Origin: an uncultured Gammaproteobacteria bacterium
GTDB lineage: Bacteria; Pseudomonadota; Gammaproteobacteria; Pseudomonadales; Azotimanducaceae
Length of the DNA: 35,712 nt
Assembly: GCA_913051785.1 (NCBI GenBank)
Contig: CAJXCK010000013.1
Location: 1-35,712 of the forward strand
Reading direction: 5' to 3'
Made by a program: the position numbers and the translations under genes. Shown here piece by piece: positions 20,044 through 30,585 of the stretch (position 1 is the first letter of the stretch; the number at the start of each line of letters is the position of its first letter). Under the pieces are notes generated by a model. It was not told the origin of the DNA. It saw only the letters and a program-made list of their open reading frames with translations, and made no database searches.

Positions 20044-21305
20044 GAGGCGCTCATCAATGCCTCTTCGATATCAGCGTCACTAAAACCAATCAGATATAGA
20101 ATTGCATCCAAACCAAAGTGTGAGATCGCATGTTTGGCTTGCTCTTTGACCACAGGTTTGGCCCTATAAGCAACACCCAACCCAGCTTTGCTTAACATTG
20201 GCAAATCATTAGCTCCATCACCTACCGCTATCGTTTGAGCCAAGCTAATTCCCTCTTTAGCCGATATATCTTCCAACAATTCAGCCTTTTTATCGGCATC
20301 AATTATTTCTCCCTCGACTTTTCCGGTAAATTTTCCATTCACAATTTCTAGCCGATTTGCTCGAACGTAATCAATCCCAAGTTCATTGGCGAAATAATCG
20401 CCTACTTCCTGAAAACCCCCGGAAATAAGACACGTTTTATAACCAAAGTGCCTTAGCGACTTGATCAATCTGTGCGCCCCTTCATTCAACTCAACACCTG
20501 CAATTACTTCATCTAATGCAGAGATTGGTACATTTTTAAGGAGAGCAGCTCTTTCTAGAAAACTCTTTTTAAAATCTAGCTCTCCATCCATGGCTTTCTT
20601 GGTGATTTGCGACATTTTTAATCTCTTGTCTTGACTGGCACCGAGTTCATCCATGACCTCCTGCTGTATTAATGTAGAGTCCATATCCAGAGCAACTAAT
20701 CGACGATTCTTTCTATAAACGCTGTCGTATTGAACGCTACAGTCAAAATCTTCGCTCTCAGATAAGGGTAAAAGCGCTTTTCTGAAATTTTCTGCAGCTA
20801 TCGCATTTGTGGTTGACCCGCTTACCCTCATCTCAACACATAAGCTATTTGTTCTATCACCCCCAAAATTTAGGCTCGCGCTGCTCAATTGACGAATAAA
20901 GTCCACGTTTAAATTTTGATCAAAAGCAAGCCTGCTAACACTGTGGAGAGCACTTGCAGATCGACCTCTCGTCATTAAAGTGAGAATCAAATTATTCTCG
21001 TCGACAGAAGAAGCCTCATGAATCCGCCTCGCCTTTGTTTCTGACAGCTCGAATCTGACGTCTAATCTCTCACAAACATCGCAAATCGCCAGATTAAGCG
21101 TTTTTTTCTGGTCCGTATGAATAATCATGGCTAACGCCAACTCATCATGTATAACGGCTTGACCGATATCCGAAATTTGAGCCCCAAGCCTGTCGAGATG
21201 CTCCGTGAGCCTCGCTAGCAGTCCTCTCTGATCTCGTCCGGATATTGATAGTAAAAATGATTCCAATTTCTTGCGCCCGATCCAAGAGTTCAATTCTTTT
21301 AACAA
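20040..21305 (-). CDS. serB: Phosphoserine phosphatase SerB with N-terminal ACT-type domains
   Basis: HAD motif DMDSTLIQQEVMDELGA, CLISGGFQEVGDYFA, AVGDGANDLPML; N-terminal ISGRDQRGLLARLTEHL. Confidence 0.96.
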   Translation of the reverse strand: MLKELNSWIGRKKLESFLLSISGRDQRGLLARLTEHLDRLGAQISDIGQAVIHDELALAMIIHTDQKKTLNLAICDVCERLDVRFELSETKARRIHEASSVDENNLILTLMTRGRSASALHSVSRLAFDQNLNVDFIRQLSSASLNFGGDRTNSLCVEMRVSGSTTNAIAAENFRKALLPLSESEDFDCSVQYDSVYRKNRRLVALDMDSTLIQQEVMDELGASQDKRLKMSQITKKAMDGELDFKKSFLERAALLKNVPISALDEVIAGVELNEGAHRLIKSLRHFGYKTCLISGGFQEVGDYFANELGIDYVRANRLEIVNGKFTGKVEGEIIDADKKAELLEDISAKEGISLAQTIAVGDGANDLPMLSKAGLGVAYRAKPVVKEQAKHAISHFGLDAILYLIGFSDADIEEALMSAS

Positions 21306-21404
21306 TTTAAGCTAACGCCTAAGGCAGCTAGCTTAGAACAAACCCTAACTTCAAAGCTAACCTGTGGTAGTTTCTCTCAAGATCTCCATCTATTAAACCA
21401 GCGA

Positions 21405-22508
21405 ATGAAGAACTTTTTAAAGAAAATCTCCTTTAAAGGGCGCATGTTCCAGATCTATATTTGCACTTTTTCTTGTTCGCTTGGTTTTCTGCTCACTTGG
21501 TATCCCTACATAGAGCGATCCCAAAATATTGAAAAAACTGGCAGCTTAATCTCCGAGAGCATTGCAACCACTACCGCCAATGACTTCTTCAACGCAGAGT
21601 TAATCAATCTCAGTATTGCTGGGATAGACATCGCGAAACATCCGGAAATACAGAGCGTGAGATTCATTAATGACAGTGGAGATATTTTGTTTAGTGCGGG
21701 GAAACCAAATCTACAGAACTTGTATGTCACAAAAGTCACGGTCAATAACATACCGGCAGGGACGGTTGAAATATCTCTTAACAGCGATGCTTTTAGGCCA
21801 TCGAAACCTATATTCGAATTGACGCTCAGCATTCTTGTAATTTTCTTAATGCCAATGCTGCTGGCCTTAATTACACGGAACTTTAACCTCGAGAATCGAT
21901 CAATTCCTATAATTTCGGTGAACAATCAGCCCAACGGCAAGGCTTTTTATATAATAATAAACTTGATTAACCGGCTTTCGATGCAGAAAACTTCAGTAGA
22001 ACAAGCACTCCAAGATGCTGAAACTATGAGCAAGGAGGTCACAGCACTGTATGAAGGTTCAACAATACGAGTCGATGACCTCGGAATATGCCTGGCTTTA
22101 CCAAACGGGACTTGTAATGCCAAACAGGCGCTGAATGCAGTCTTTTTATTACAAGTCCTTTTAGGCGAATATTACACAGCAGGTCAATTCAGATGCTTCC
22201 TAAAAGAAGGAGCGTGGACGAGTAAAGAAAATGATATGGAGGGAGCTGATTTCAAATCTTTTTTCAGCGCCAAGGATTTCAGTGCCTGGCTTACTCTGGC
22301 GGCATTGTCTCGGAAAGATACGGCACTGGTTAGTTCCATGATAATTTCAGAACTGCCTGATGAAGTGCGGCAACGAGCAAAGACCTTTGAGCATCCTCTC
22401 ACAAGAGATATTGATACTGTCGAGCAAATCTATCTAATCGAAGAATTGCCAGAAGTAGACGAAGAACTGATCAACCAACAAGCGAAGATGATTCTTGAGT
22501 TCGCATAA
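21405..22508 (+). CDS. Membrane protein, positional homologue of AhpA/Smp(YtjB)-type protein, function unknown
   Basis: Two predicted TM segments (IYICTFSCSLGFLLTWYPY; LTLSILVIFLMPMLLALIT) flanking a ~110 aa extracytoplasmic segment; divergent from serB and abutting parC. Confidence 0.7.
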   Translation: MKNFLKKISFKGRMFQIYICTFSCSLGFLLTWYPYIERSQNIEKTGSLISESIATTTANDFFNAELINLSIAGIDIAKHPEIQSVRFINDSGDILFSAGKPNLQNLYVTKVTVNNIPAGTVEISLNSDAFRPSKPIFELTLSILVIFLMPMLLALITRNFNLENRSIPIISVNNQPNGKAFYIIINLINRLSMQKTSVEQALQDAETMSKEVTALYEGSTIRVDDLGICLALPNGTCNAKQALNAVFLLQVLLGEYYTAGQFRCFLKEGAWTSKENDMEGADFKSFFSAKDFSAWLTLAALSRKDTALVSSMIISELPDEVRQRAKTFEHPLTRDIDTVEQIYLIEELPEVDEELINQQAKMILEFA

Positions 22509-24758
22509 CTATTTCGGGATCGCGGTCAGTTCATCTATTTTTTGAAAGCCACGAGGTACTTTCCTGCCGCGATTTGCTCTTTCGCCCTTGAATATATCAA
22601 GTTCAGTTGGCTTTAGTTTCAGATCCCGATTGCCCGACTTGACCAAAAGAATTTCCTCCGGCTTTAGCACGTCGATAGATACCATCCACTCCTCACCAGA
22701 TTTAAAACTACCGGAGGGAATATTAATTATCTTATTGCCTTTACCCTTGCTCAAACTGGGCAACGCCAACAAATCAAAAATTAGCAACCTCCCCAGATTG
22801 GTTGCCGCTGCGACTTTGAGATAATCCAAGTCGCCAGACTGGATCATGATGGGTGCTAAAGACACAGCACCTTTGCTGATGGAGATGCAGGCTTTCCCAG
22901 ACTTGTTCTTGGTAATCATTTCTTCGACCGGGGCTATAAATCCGAAACCTGCATTAGAGGAAAGCAATACATGAGCTCCTGGCTTGTGCATTACTATTCC
23001 AACAAAATCCGCACCATCTCGAGGCTTGAAACGACCTGTCAATGGCTCACCCTGGCCTCTAGCTGACGGCAGACTATATGCTGGCGTTGAGTAAAATCTC
23101 CCGCTCGCATCCAAGAACAAGGCTAATTCATTGGATTTCCCTCGCGCAAAGTGCCTAAAACCATCACCATCTCGATATGTCAGCTCTGACGGATCCACCT
23201 CATGACCCTTCGCCGATCGCACCCAACCCCTTTCAGAGACAATGATAGTGACGGGGTCATTGGAGATCAGCTCCTCCTCATCGAAAGCCTTGCTCTCTTC
23301 AACTTGCCCGATTGGGCTTCTCCGATCGTCACCAAATTCTCGTGCTAACTCTTGCAATTCCCGCTTTAGCAGGGACTTCAATCTTGATTTGGATCCGAGT
23401 ACTTTTTCTATTTCTTTGCTTTCAGACAAGAGCTCTTCTTTTTCTGATGTAAGCTTCAGTTCTTCAAGTCGCGCAAGATGGCGCAACCTCAGATCGAGGA
23501 TAGAATTCGCCTGAGCTTCTGAGAGCCTAAATTTCTTAACCAATGCTTCTTTCGGCTTATCTTCTTCTCGAATAATCCTGATTACCTCGTCCAAATTCAG
23601 GTAGGCGATCAAAAGACCATCCAAAATGTGAAGTCTGTTGAGGATTTTTTCGAGTCGAAACTCTAATCGGCGAGTAACAACGTCAGAGCGGTATTGGAGC
23701 CACTGCTTCAGCATTGAGGACAAATTTAAAACAGCAGGCCGCTGATTGAGGCCAATCACATTGAGATTGACGCGATAAGTTTTTTCTAGATCTGTCGTTG
23801 CGAATAGATGACTCATCAATCTTTCTTTGTCGACTCGGTTAGAGCGAACAACTAAAACCAGTCTGATTGGACTTTCGTGGTCAGATTCGTCCCGCAAGTC
23901 GACTAGCATCGGCAGCTTTTTTGCGTTCATCTGCTGAGCTATCTGCTCTAAAACCTTAGCGGGAGATGCTTGATGGGGTAGTTCATTGATGACTATCTCA
24001 TCGGACTTCTTCTCAAATATTGCACGCGCGCGGATGGTTCCCCTACCTGTTTCATAGATCTCTCTTATTTCATCGACAGAAGTGATGATTTTCCCGCCAT
24101 TAGGAAAATCGGGGCCCTTTATGTGAGTCATTAGATCTAGATTTGTGGCCTTCGGTTTATCCAGCAAATGAATGCAAGCGCTCACCACTTCATTTAAGTT
24201 GTGAGGAGGGATATCAGTGGCCATTCCTACCGCAATGCCGGTGCTCCCATTCAGCAGCAGAAAAGGCAATTGTGCAGGGAGCAGTTTCGGTTCTTCGAAG
24301 GTCCCATCAAAATTTGGGATATAGTCGACCGTTCCCTGGTCTAGCTCTGCTAAAAGCGCTCTTGAATAGATCGATAATCGAGCTTCTGTATATCGCATGG
24401 CCGCGAAGGATTTAGGGTCATCAGGTGCGCCCCAGTTTCCTTGACCATCAACCATTGGGTAACGGAATGAGAAAGGTTGCGCCATTAGTGCCATGGCCTC
24501 ATAACAGGCACTGTCTCCGTGAGGATGAAATTTACCTATAACCTCTCCAACCGTCCTTGCCGACTTAACATGTTTAGCATCTGATCTCAGACCTAGCTGA
24601 CTCATCGCAAAAATAATTCTACGCTGAACAGGTTTTAAACCATCAGCCACATGCGGCAGCGCACGGTCGTTAATCACATACATCGAATAGTCTAAATATG
24701 CGTCCGATGTATACTGAGACAAAGATAGGGTCTCTATATTTTCGCTTGTTTGATCCAT
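22509..24758 (-). CDS. parC: DNA topoisomerase IV subunit A
   Basis: [30 protein letters not shown]...[25 protein letters not shown]...MRYTEARLS. Confidence 0.98.
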   Translation of the reverse strand: MDQTSENIETLSLSQYTSDAYLDYSMYVINDRALPHVADGLKPVQRRIIFAMSQLGLRSDAKHVKSARTVGEVIGKFHPHGDSACYEAMALMAQPFSFRYPMVDGQGNWGAPDDPKSFAAMRYTEARLSIYSRALLAELDQGTVDYIPNFDGTFEEPKLLPAQLPFLLLNGSTGIAVGMATDIPPHNLNEVVSACIHLLDKPKATNLDLMTHIKGPDFPNGGKIITSVDEIREIYETGRGTIRARAIFEKKSDEIVINELPHQASPAKVLEQIAQQMNAKKLPMLVDLRDESDHESPIRLVLVVRSNRVDKERLMSHLFATTDLEKTYRVNLNVIGLNQRPAVLNLSSMLKQWLQYRSDVVTRRLEFRLEKILNRLHILDGLLIAYLNLDEVIRIIREEDKPKEALVKKFRLSEAQANSILDLRLRHLARLEELKLTSEKEELLSESKEIEKVLGSKSRLKSLLKRELQELAREFGDDRRSPIGQVEESKAFDEEELISNDPVTIIVSERGWVRSAKGHEVDPSELTYRDGDGFRHFARGKSNELALFLDASGRFYSTPAYSLPSARGQGEPLTGRFKPRDGADFVGIVMHKPGAHVLLSSNAGFGFIAPVEEMITKNKSGKACISISKGAVSLAPIMIQSGDLDYLKVAAATNLGRLLIFDLLALPSLSKGKGNKIINIPSGSFKSGEEWMVSIDVLKPEEILLVKSGNRDLKLKPTELDIFKGERANRGRKVPRGFQKIDELTAIPK

Positions 24759-24785
24759 TTTTTTGAACTTCCCTATTCTTTTGAT

Positions 24786-26681
24786 CTAATGCAGCTCAGC
24801 CTGGTCTCCATGTTCTTCAAGCCATATTCTTCGATCCCCTGCACGCTTCTTAGCCAATAACATATCAAGCACCTCATCCGCTTTAATTTTGCCCTCTAAA
24901 GTTAATCGGACTAGACGGCGCGTTTCGGGTACCATTGTGGTTTCTCTCAGTTGAGAGGGATTCATTTCACCTAGCCCCTTAAATCTTTGGACTAACAACT
25001 TAGAGCGTTTATTCTCTTTCGCGATCCGCTCGAGGATTTCTTCTTTTTCCGATTCGTCGAGTGCGTAAAACACTTCCTTGTCTAAGTCGATTCGATAGAG
25101 AGGAGGCATAGATACATATACGTGACCTCCCGCAACAAGGGGTCGAAAGTGTCGCAAGAACAATGCACATATTAAGGTTGCAATATGAAGCCCATCAGAG
25201 TCCGCATCAGCCAAAATGCAAATTTTATTGTACCTAAGGTTGCTGAGATCCTCGGAGCCAGGGTCAACCGCTATAGCCTGCGCAATATCGTGAACTGTTT
25301 CAGAGGCTAAAACCTGAGAGGAATCAACTTCCCAAGTGTTTAGGATTTTTCCTCGCAACGGTAGGATCGCCTGATAATCTCTATCTCGCGCCTGTTTAGC
25401 AGAGCCACCAGCTGAATCACCTTCCACTAGAAATAGCTCTGCTCTATCGGCGTCGGGGCTGGAGCAGTCTGCCAATTTCCCAGGAAGCGCGGGGCCCGTA
25501 GTTACCCTTTTGCGGGTGACTTTCTTTGCTGATTGAAGCCTGGTGGTCGCTCTTGCTATCGCCAGATTCGCTATCAATTCAGCTTCTGAAGTATTTTGGT
25601 TCAACCAAATACTGAATGAATCTTTAGTCGCGCTCGAAATAAATGTAGCGGCGTCTCGAGAAGAGAGCCTTTCTTTAGTCTGACCAGCGAATTGCGGTTC
25701 ACGCATTTTGGCATTCAATACAAAATTGCAATGATCAAAAGTGTCCTCACCCGTGAGCTTTATACCTCGAGGCAATAAGTCTCTGAACTCACAAAACTCT
25801 CGTAGCGCGTCCAGAATGCCTGATCTTAACCCGCTGACATGAGTGCCTCCTTGCAGTGTCGGTATCAAGTTGACGTAGGATTCGGTGATTTGCGCCGATT
25901 CGTTCACAGACCAATTCAGAGCAAACTCCAAAGACTGAGTGTCTCCCAACTTCTCGAACAGAATAGGGATGGCGGGAAGAAATTCATCGTCATCTAGTGT
26001 CTCTTGAAGATACTGAGCAAGTCCCGCTTCATAGGCCCAAGTTTCGCTATTACTCTCGTCCCCCTCGACAAAAAGAGAGACAGTCAGACCAGGGCAAAGG
26101 ACCGCTTTTGCTCGCAATAGATGTCTTAAGCGCGATAGGTTTAATGATGGCGTGTCGAAATAATTTGTATCTGGTAAAAATCGGACAAGACTTCCCGTGT
26201 TCCTCATTCCAACTGAACCCGAAATCTTCAATTCAGAAGTAGGCGATCCTGACGCATAAGTCTGTCGAAAAATCTTCCCCTCTCTTTTTATCTCCACTTC
26301 TAAGCTTTCCGAGAGAGCGTTAACAACCGAAACACCAACACCGTGGAGGCCGCCAGAGAAATTATAATTCTCGTTGGAAAACTTTCCTCCCGAATGCAAT
26401 CGGGTGAGGATGAGTTCCACTCCCGTAATCTTATGTTCCGGATGGATGTCCACTGGCATGCCTCTACCGTCATCCGCAACCTCAATCCAACCGGATTTAG
26501 CAACGTTTACCGTGATGGTCCTCGCATAACCTGCTAGCGCTTCATCTACGCTATTATCAACAACCTCTTGGACGAGGTGATTAGGCCTGGATGTATCCGT
26601 ATACATTCCCGGGCGCTTTCGGACTGGGTCAAGCCCCTCCAGCAGCTGAATCGACTCGGAAGAATAGTTCTTTTCAGTCAT
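24786..26681 (-). CDS. parE: DNA topoisomerase IV subunit B
   Basis: LEGLDPVRKRPGMYTDTSRPNHLVQEVVDNSVDEALAG; LVEGDSAGGSAKQARDR; QRFKGLGEMNPSQL. Confidence 0.98.
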   Translation of the reverse strand: MTEKNYSSESIQLLEGLDPVRKRPGMYTDTSRPNHLVQEVVDNSVDEALAGYARTITVNVAKSGWIEVADDGRGMPVDIHPEHKITGVELILTRLHSGGKFSNENYNFSGGLHGVGVSVVNALSESLEVEIKREGKIFRQTYASGSPTSELKISGSVGMRNTGSLVRFLPDTNYFDTPSLNLSRLRHLLRAKAVLCPGLTVSLFVEGDESNSETWAYEAGLAQYLQETLDDDEFLPAIPILFEKLGDTQSLEFALNWSVNESAQITESYVNLIPTLQGGTHVSGLRSGILDALREFCEFRDLLPRGIKLTGEDTFDHCNFVLNAKMREPQFAGQTKERLSSRDAATFISSATKDSFSIWLNQNTSEAELIANLAIARATTRLQSAKKVTRKRVTTGPALPGKLADCSSPDADRAELFLVEGDSAGGSAKQARDRDYQAILPLRGKILNTWEVDSSQVLASETVHDIAQAIAVDPGSEDLSNLRYNKICILADADSDGLHIATLICALFLRHFRPLVAGGHVYVSMPPLYRIDLDKEVFYALDESEKEEILERIAKENKRSKLLVQRFKGLGEMNPSQLRETTMVPETRRLVRLTLEGKIKADEVLDMLLAKKRAGDRRIWLEEHGDQAELH

Positions 26682-26750
26682 ATTTTATTAGTAGGGCAAC
26701 CTGCCGGAAAGAGATTCTATTCTGCTGCATTAGCCCAGTTCCCCGGCATC

Positions 26751-27314
26751 CTATTTTTTTTTGGTTTCTTCAAGGAGAACATATTTGGCGGCTCCAGTGA
26801 GCAGACAGAATTTCAGATATTCCCCTAGGAATAGATTCAACTGAACTTTTTCATCTGTTTGTCTCATTCGTGTGTTGGGGAAATCATAGTGGCTCCTAAA
26901 GCGATTCTGATCCTGATACTCAATAACCTCTGCACTCTTTGTATCATGATACAGACGTACTTTAAGGCGCGGGTTTGCTCCCCATTTCAGCTCGGGCTTC
27001 TGCTCTATCGAAACTACACTGGTATATTTAGAGCGATCTAGTAGAGAGAGCTCAACGACAGCCTTAACAGACGAGCCTGTCATGATGTCAATCTTTTTAA
27101 CCTCTGTTGCAGTTTGATTGGGCATCAACATCATTAATCGATGGTAGTTCAAATCGCAAAGAGTTATATGGCTAGTCAGATCAAGAACATATCCTTTACG
27201 ATACCGAGTCAGGAACGCGTTACTCCTAAAGTCACCGGATACGAACCCGTTGGAGAGTAATTTCGATCTTGATCTCAGCGATTGCGTTGATTTACTCAAG
27301 TTTTCTTGTTCCAA
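26751..27314 (-). CDS. DUF1249 family protein (YqiB-like)
   Basis: CDLNYHRLMMLMP core and location upstream of parE, divergent from tolC, as for E. coli yqiB. Confidence 0.82.
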   Translation of the reverse strand: MEQENLSKSTQSLRSRSKLLSNGFVSGDFRSNAFLTRYRKGYVLDLTSHITLCDLNYHRLMMLMPNQTATEVKKIDIMTGSSVKAVVELSLLDRSKYTSVVSIEQKPELKWGANPRLKVRLYHDTKSAEVIEYQDQNRFRSHYDFPNTRMRQTDEKVQLNLFLGEYLKFCLLTGAAKYVLLEETKKK

Positions 27315-27531
27315 ATAGCGCTCTTATTTTGCTTCTTCGCCAGAGCAGGCGAGCGAAATACTCTCAGATTAAATAATACGAATCCACGAAAATACGAGCT
27401 TATTAGCTCCACACAGCCAAAATAAATCAACATATTTAGTATTATTTGAGTAGAATCGTAACACTGTGTGAGGCATAGGCGCACATAGTTGTTATATTTC
27501 GGTCAAACTGGAGCGTAAAATATATGATTCT

Positions 27532-27549
27532 GTCGGCAGCTTTGCCGAC
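27532..27549 (+). promoter_or_regulatory. Perfect 7-bp hairpin in the tolC 5' leader
   Basis: gtcggca-gctt-tgccgac, ending ~20 nt before the annotated ATG at 27570. Confidence 0.4.
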
Positions 27550-27569
27550 TAGGAAAATATCGGTCAGAG

Positions 27570-29063
27570 ATGAATACATTTCATGAGAAATACTTAGACA
27601 TGCGTATCAAAACCACAGGTTCAGGACTCGGGAGGCCACTTTATAGCTGCTTCGGTTTAAAAGTATGTGCTGTCCTGGCCAACAGTCTGGTCCTTTTCAT
27701 GTGCTGCGCGGCAATCTCTTCACCGGCTTGGTCTGAAGGCATCTACGATGTTTACCTGGTCGCTGTAGAAGAAGACCCGATCTTAGGCGCGGCATCGGCT
27801 TCTCTTCAGATTAATAAAGAGAGATTACCGCAAGCCCGGTCTGCCCTTCTGCCATCCATAGGAGGCTCTGTCAGCACCAGTAATACTACTGTGGAACTGC
27901 CAGACGCCTTTGATCAAAACCCGCTCAGTCCAACTTTTGGACAAAACTATCCATCTCAAAAGTACAATGACCATGGCTGGAACGCCCAACTCCGCCAGTC
28001 TGTTTTTAACCCGACGACCTGGTTCGCCGTTGGCAGCGCGAGTTCTTCGGTTCAAGCAGCTGAACACGATTTCAAATCACAACAGCAAGACCTCATTATT
28101 CGAGTGTTACAAGCCTACCTCAATATTCTACGAGCACAGGATAGACTAGATACGACGAAAGCAGAGATAACCGCCGTCAAAAGACAACTCGAACAGGTTC
28201 AACAACGATTTGATGTGGGTCTTGTCGCAATAACCGATGTCTTTGACTCACAAGCGGCTTACGACAACGCCGTTGTGAGAGGGATCCAGGCGGAGGGCGA
28301 TTATGCGATTTCATTCGAGACACTCAGTACACTGACTGGCAGGAGCTACGATACTTTAAATAGGTTGGATGAGTCGTTGCCTATCGTGGATCCTAATCCC
28401 TCACAAGAGGATGAGTGGGTGAACACGGCGCTTGAAAACAACTACGGCGTCAAGGCTGCAAGAGCCCAATTAAAAGCCGCAAGGAGAGACAAAAGGGCTA
28501 AACAGTCTAGCCATCTTCCTACGGTGGATGCGACTGTGACCCAAGTAGAGAGTGTCACAGGAGGCAGAAATTTCCTCGGAGCTGACACCACCCAAAGCAC
28601 TGTTTACGGCCTACAACTCTCTTGGCCTCTCTACACCGGTGGACTCACCAGGTCGAGGGTTAGGCAGGCAAACGCGACCGCTGAACAGGCCCGCGAGCTG
28701 CTATTAAGCCAACAGCTTAATGTAACGAGAGATACCAGGAACCTTTATAAATCTGTTACCACAGATGTGGTTCGGGTACAGGCCAGATTAAAAGCCATAA
28801 GATCTTCTCAGTCAGCCTTGGAGGCGACTGAAACCGGTTATGAGGTCGGGACAAGGAATATTGTTGATGTGCTTCAGGCTCAACAGCGCTTGTTCGGATC
28901 TCAGTTTGACTATGCAGACTCTCGATATACCTATCTTCTGAATCTAATGAGGCTAAAGCAAAGTGCAGGCACCCTATCTGAAGCAGATCTCCAAGAACTC
29001 AATTCTTATATGAACCCGGCGAACCGTGTCCAGAGGGTAATATCTGCATCCGCGATTAATTAA
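27570..29063 (+). CDS. tolC: TolC family outer membrane efflux protein (start at 27570 or 27600)
   Basis: Signal peptide then IYDVYLVAVEEDPILGAASASLQINKERLPQARSALLPSIG...; ARDTRNLYKSV-like repeat; GTRNIVDVLQAQQRLF. Confidence 0.95.
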   Translation: MNTFHEKYLDMRIKTTGSGLGRPLYSCFGLKVCAVLANSLVLFMCCAAISSPAWSEGIYDVYLVAVEEDPILGAASASLQINKERLPQARSALLPSIGGSVSTSNTTVELPDAFDQNPLSPTFGQNYPSQKYNDHGWNAQLRQSVFNPTTWFAVGSASSSVQAAEHDFKSQQQDLIIRVLQAYLNILRAQDRLDTTKAEITAVKRQLEQVQQRFDVGLVAITDVFDSQAAYDNAVVRGIQAEGDYAISFETLSTLTGRSYDTLNRLDESLPIVDPNPSQEDEWVNTALENNYGVKAARAQLKAARRDKRAKQSSHLPTVDATVTQVESVTGGRNFLGADTTQSTVYGLQLSWPLYTGGLTRSRVRQANATAEQARELLLSQQLNVTRDTRNLYKSVTTDVVRVQARLKAIRSSQSALEATETGYEVGTRNIVDVLQAQQRLFGSQFDYADSRYTYLLNLMRLKQSAGTLSEADLQELNSYMNPANRVQRVISASAIN

Positions 29064-30345
29064 TATTTAACTGGCCCAATTTTTCAAAAAGACTGCCCTC
29101 TAGCCTTGCAAGGCTGCCTCTTTCTTTATTTGCCGATTCTTTCGCCCTCAATCCAACTTGGGAACGCAGCGCATCGTTGGATAGCAGATGAAACAACTCT
29201 TGCTCTAGCTCTATCTCGTCATTGACGAATCGCAGACCTCCACCAAACGCAAGCCTGCTAGTCACCTCTAAAAAATTCTGTCGGTGGGGGCCATACAAAA
29301 TCGGCTTCTCAAGGAGCGCCGGCTCAATGGGGTTTTGACCCCCACTGGGCACCAAAGAGCCCCCTACAAAAGCAATGTCGGTGAGAGAGTAAATCTCTAA
29401 AAGAATTCCCACTCGGTCTATTAGAAGAACGATTCCTTCCTCGAGGGATTGCTGATCCATTTCACTTAGCAGAACGGGTCGCAACTTGAAACGCCGAATT
29501 AGTTCTTCCACGTCCTTGACTCTTTCTATGTGCCTCGGCGCTAAGAAAAGCATGAGATGTGGAAATTTTTCGAGTAAGCCTCTGTGAGCCCGGAGTATTT
29601 TTCTTTCTTCACCGCTTCTGGTTGAAGCTGCAATCCAGGAGAGGCCTATTTTTTTTTGAAATCTTTCGTCGATATTGCCCACCCTCTCCGCCAAATCCTT
29701 CGGCAAGGAGGAATCAAATTTTAAATTCCCCATTAACGTCACTGATTTAGATTGGACCCCCAGAGAAATAAAGTTGTCCCTGTCACTTTCGTACTGAGCA
29801 TAAACCGTATCGAAATAGCCGAATACAGACCTCGTTAGAGCTGCAAAACGACGGTAACCGTTCGCCGACTTCGATGACATTCGCCCATTTACCAAAAAAG
29901 ATGGTATTCCAAGTTTACTTAGCTCATCGAGCAAAACGGGCCAAATCTCTGTCTCCATCAATATTACAGCTTTAGGACAAATTTGACTTAATGCCGACCT
30001 AACAACCAACGCCGAATCGTAAGGCATAAGACTATGTTTTACGCGATTACCAAAAAGGCGCCTTACTTCTGCGGAACCTGAAGGGGTCGTGCTTGTTATT
30101 AGGACTTTGCACTTAGGAAATTCTTGTAATAGTGACTCCACTAATTCCGCTGAGGCTCTTACTTCCCCTAAAGACACGGCTTGAACCCAAATGTCTGCCG
30201 AGGCGTCATGGGAATAAAAGGCTAACCTTTCTCGAAGATTCACACGATAGGACCTATCTCCTATCGACCGAAATAATAATCTGGTAATCAGAACCGGCAA
30301 TAAGACGGTTATTAGGGTCTTATACAGAAACAAAAGCGGTCTCAT
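29056..30345 (-). CDS. waaA: 3-deoxy-D-manno-octulosonic acid (Kdo) transferase
   Basis: DIWVQAVSLGEVRASAELVESLL, ILMETEIWPVLLDEL, VNGRMSSKSANGYRR, FVGGSLVPSGGQNPIEPALLEKPILYGPH. Confidence 0.96.
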   Translation of the reverse strand: MRPLLFLYKTLITVLLPVLITRLLFRSIGDRSYRVNLRERLAFYSHDASADIWVQAVSLGEVRASAELVESLLQEFPKCKVLITSTTPSGSAEVRRLFGNRVKHSLMPYDSALVVRSALSQICPKAVILMETEIWPVLLDELSKLGIPSFLVNGRMSSKSANGYRRFAALTRSVFGYFDTVYAQYESDRDNFISLGVQSKSVTLMGNLKFDSSLPKDLAERVGNIDERFQKKIGLSWIAASTRSGEERKILRAHRGLLEKFPHLMLFLAPRHIERVKDVEELIRRFKLRPVLLSEMDQQSLEEGIVLLIDRVGILLEIYSLTDIAFVGGSLVPSGGQNPIEPALLEKPILYGPHRQNFLEVTSRLAFGGGLRFVNDEIELEQELFHLLSNDALRSQVGLRAKESANKERGSLARLEGSLFEKLGQLNIN

Positions 30346-30378
30346 CTATTGGTTACCTGAACCACGGTCTAACAGATA

Positions 30379-30392
30379 TAAATGTACATTTA
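30379..30392. promoter_or_regulatory. Perfect 14-bp palindrome in the waaA / acyltransferase divergent region
   Basis: TAAATGTACATTTA, identical to its own reverse complement. Confidence 0.35.
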
Positions 30393-30585
30393 CGATTTGA
30401 GGCAGCCATGATTTGTAGAATTCTGCGAGAATCAATATATACGGAAACTTCTAGCTACGATCTAATAAACAAAAAAAATCGAGACGTGAAATCTGGAGAT
30501 CATACTGAGCTTTAGCAAGGTTACAAACAACCTCAATTATTGGATTAGCCGAAAAATCGTATCACTTGGCTGGTTAGTATCACGA

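Noticed and set aside
20670-20700. SerB HAD motif DSTLIQ instead of DSTLIE as a catalytic change
   Set aside because: The position varies among SerB homologues, and the catalytic DxDST and GDGAND motifs are intact.
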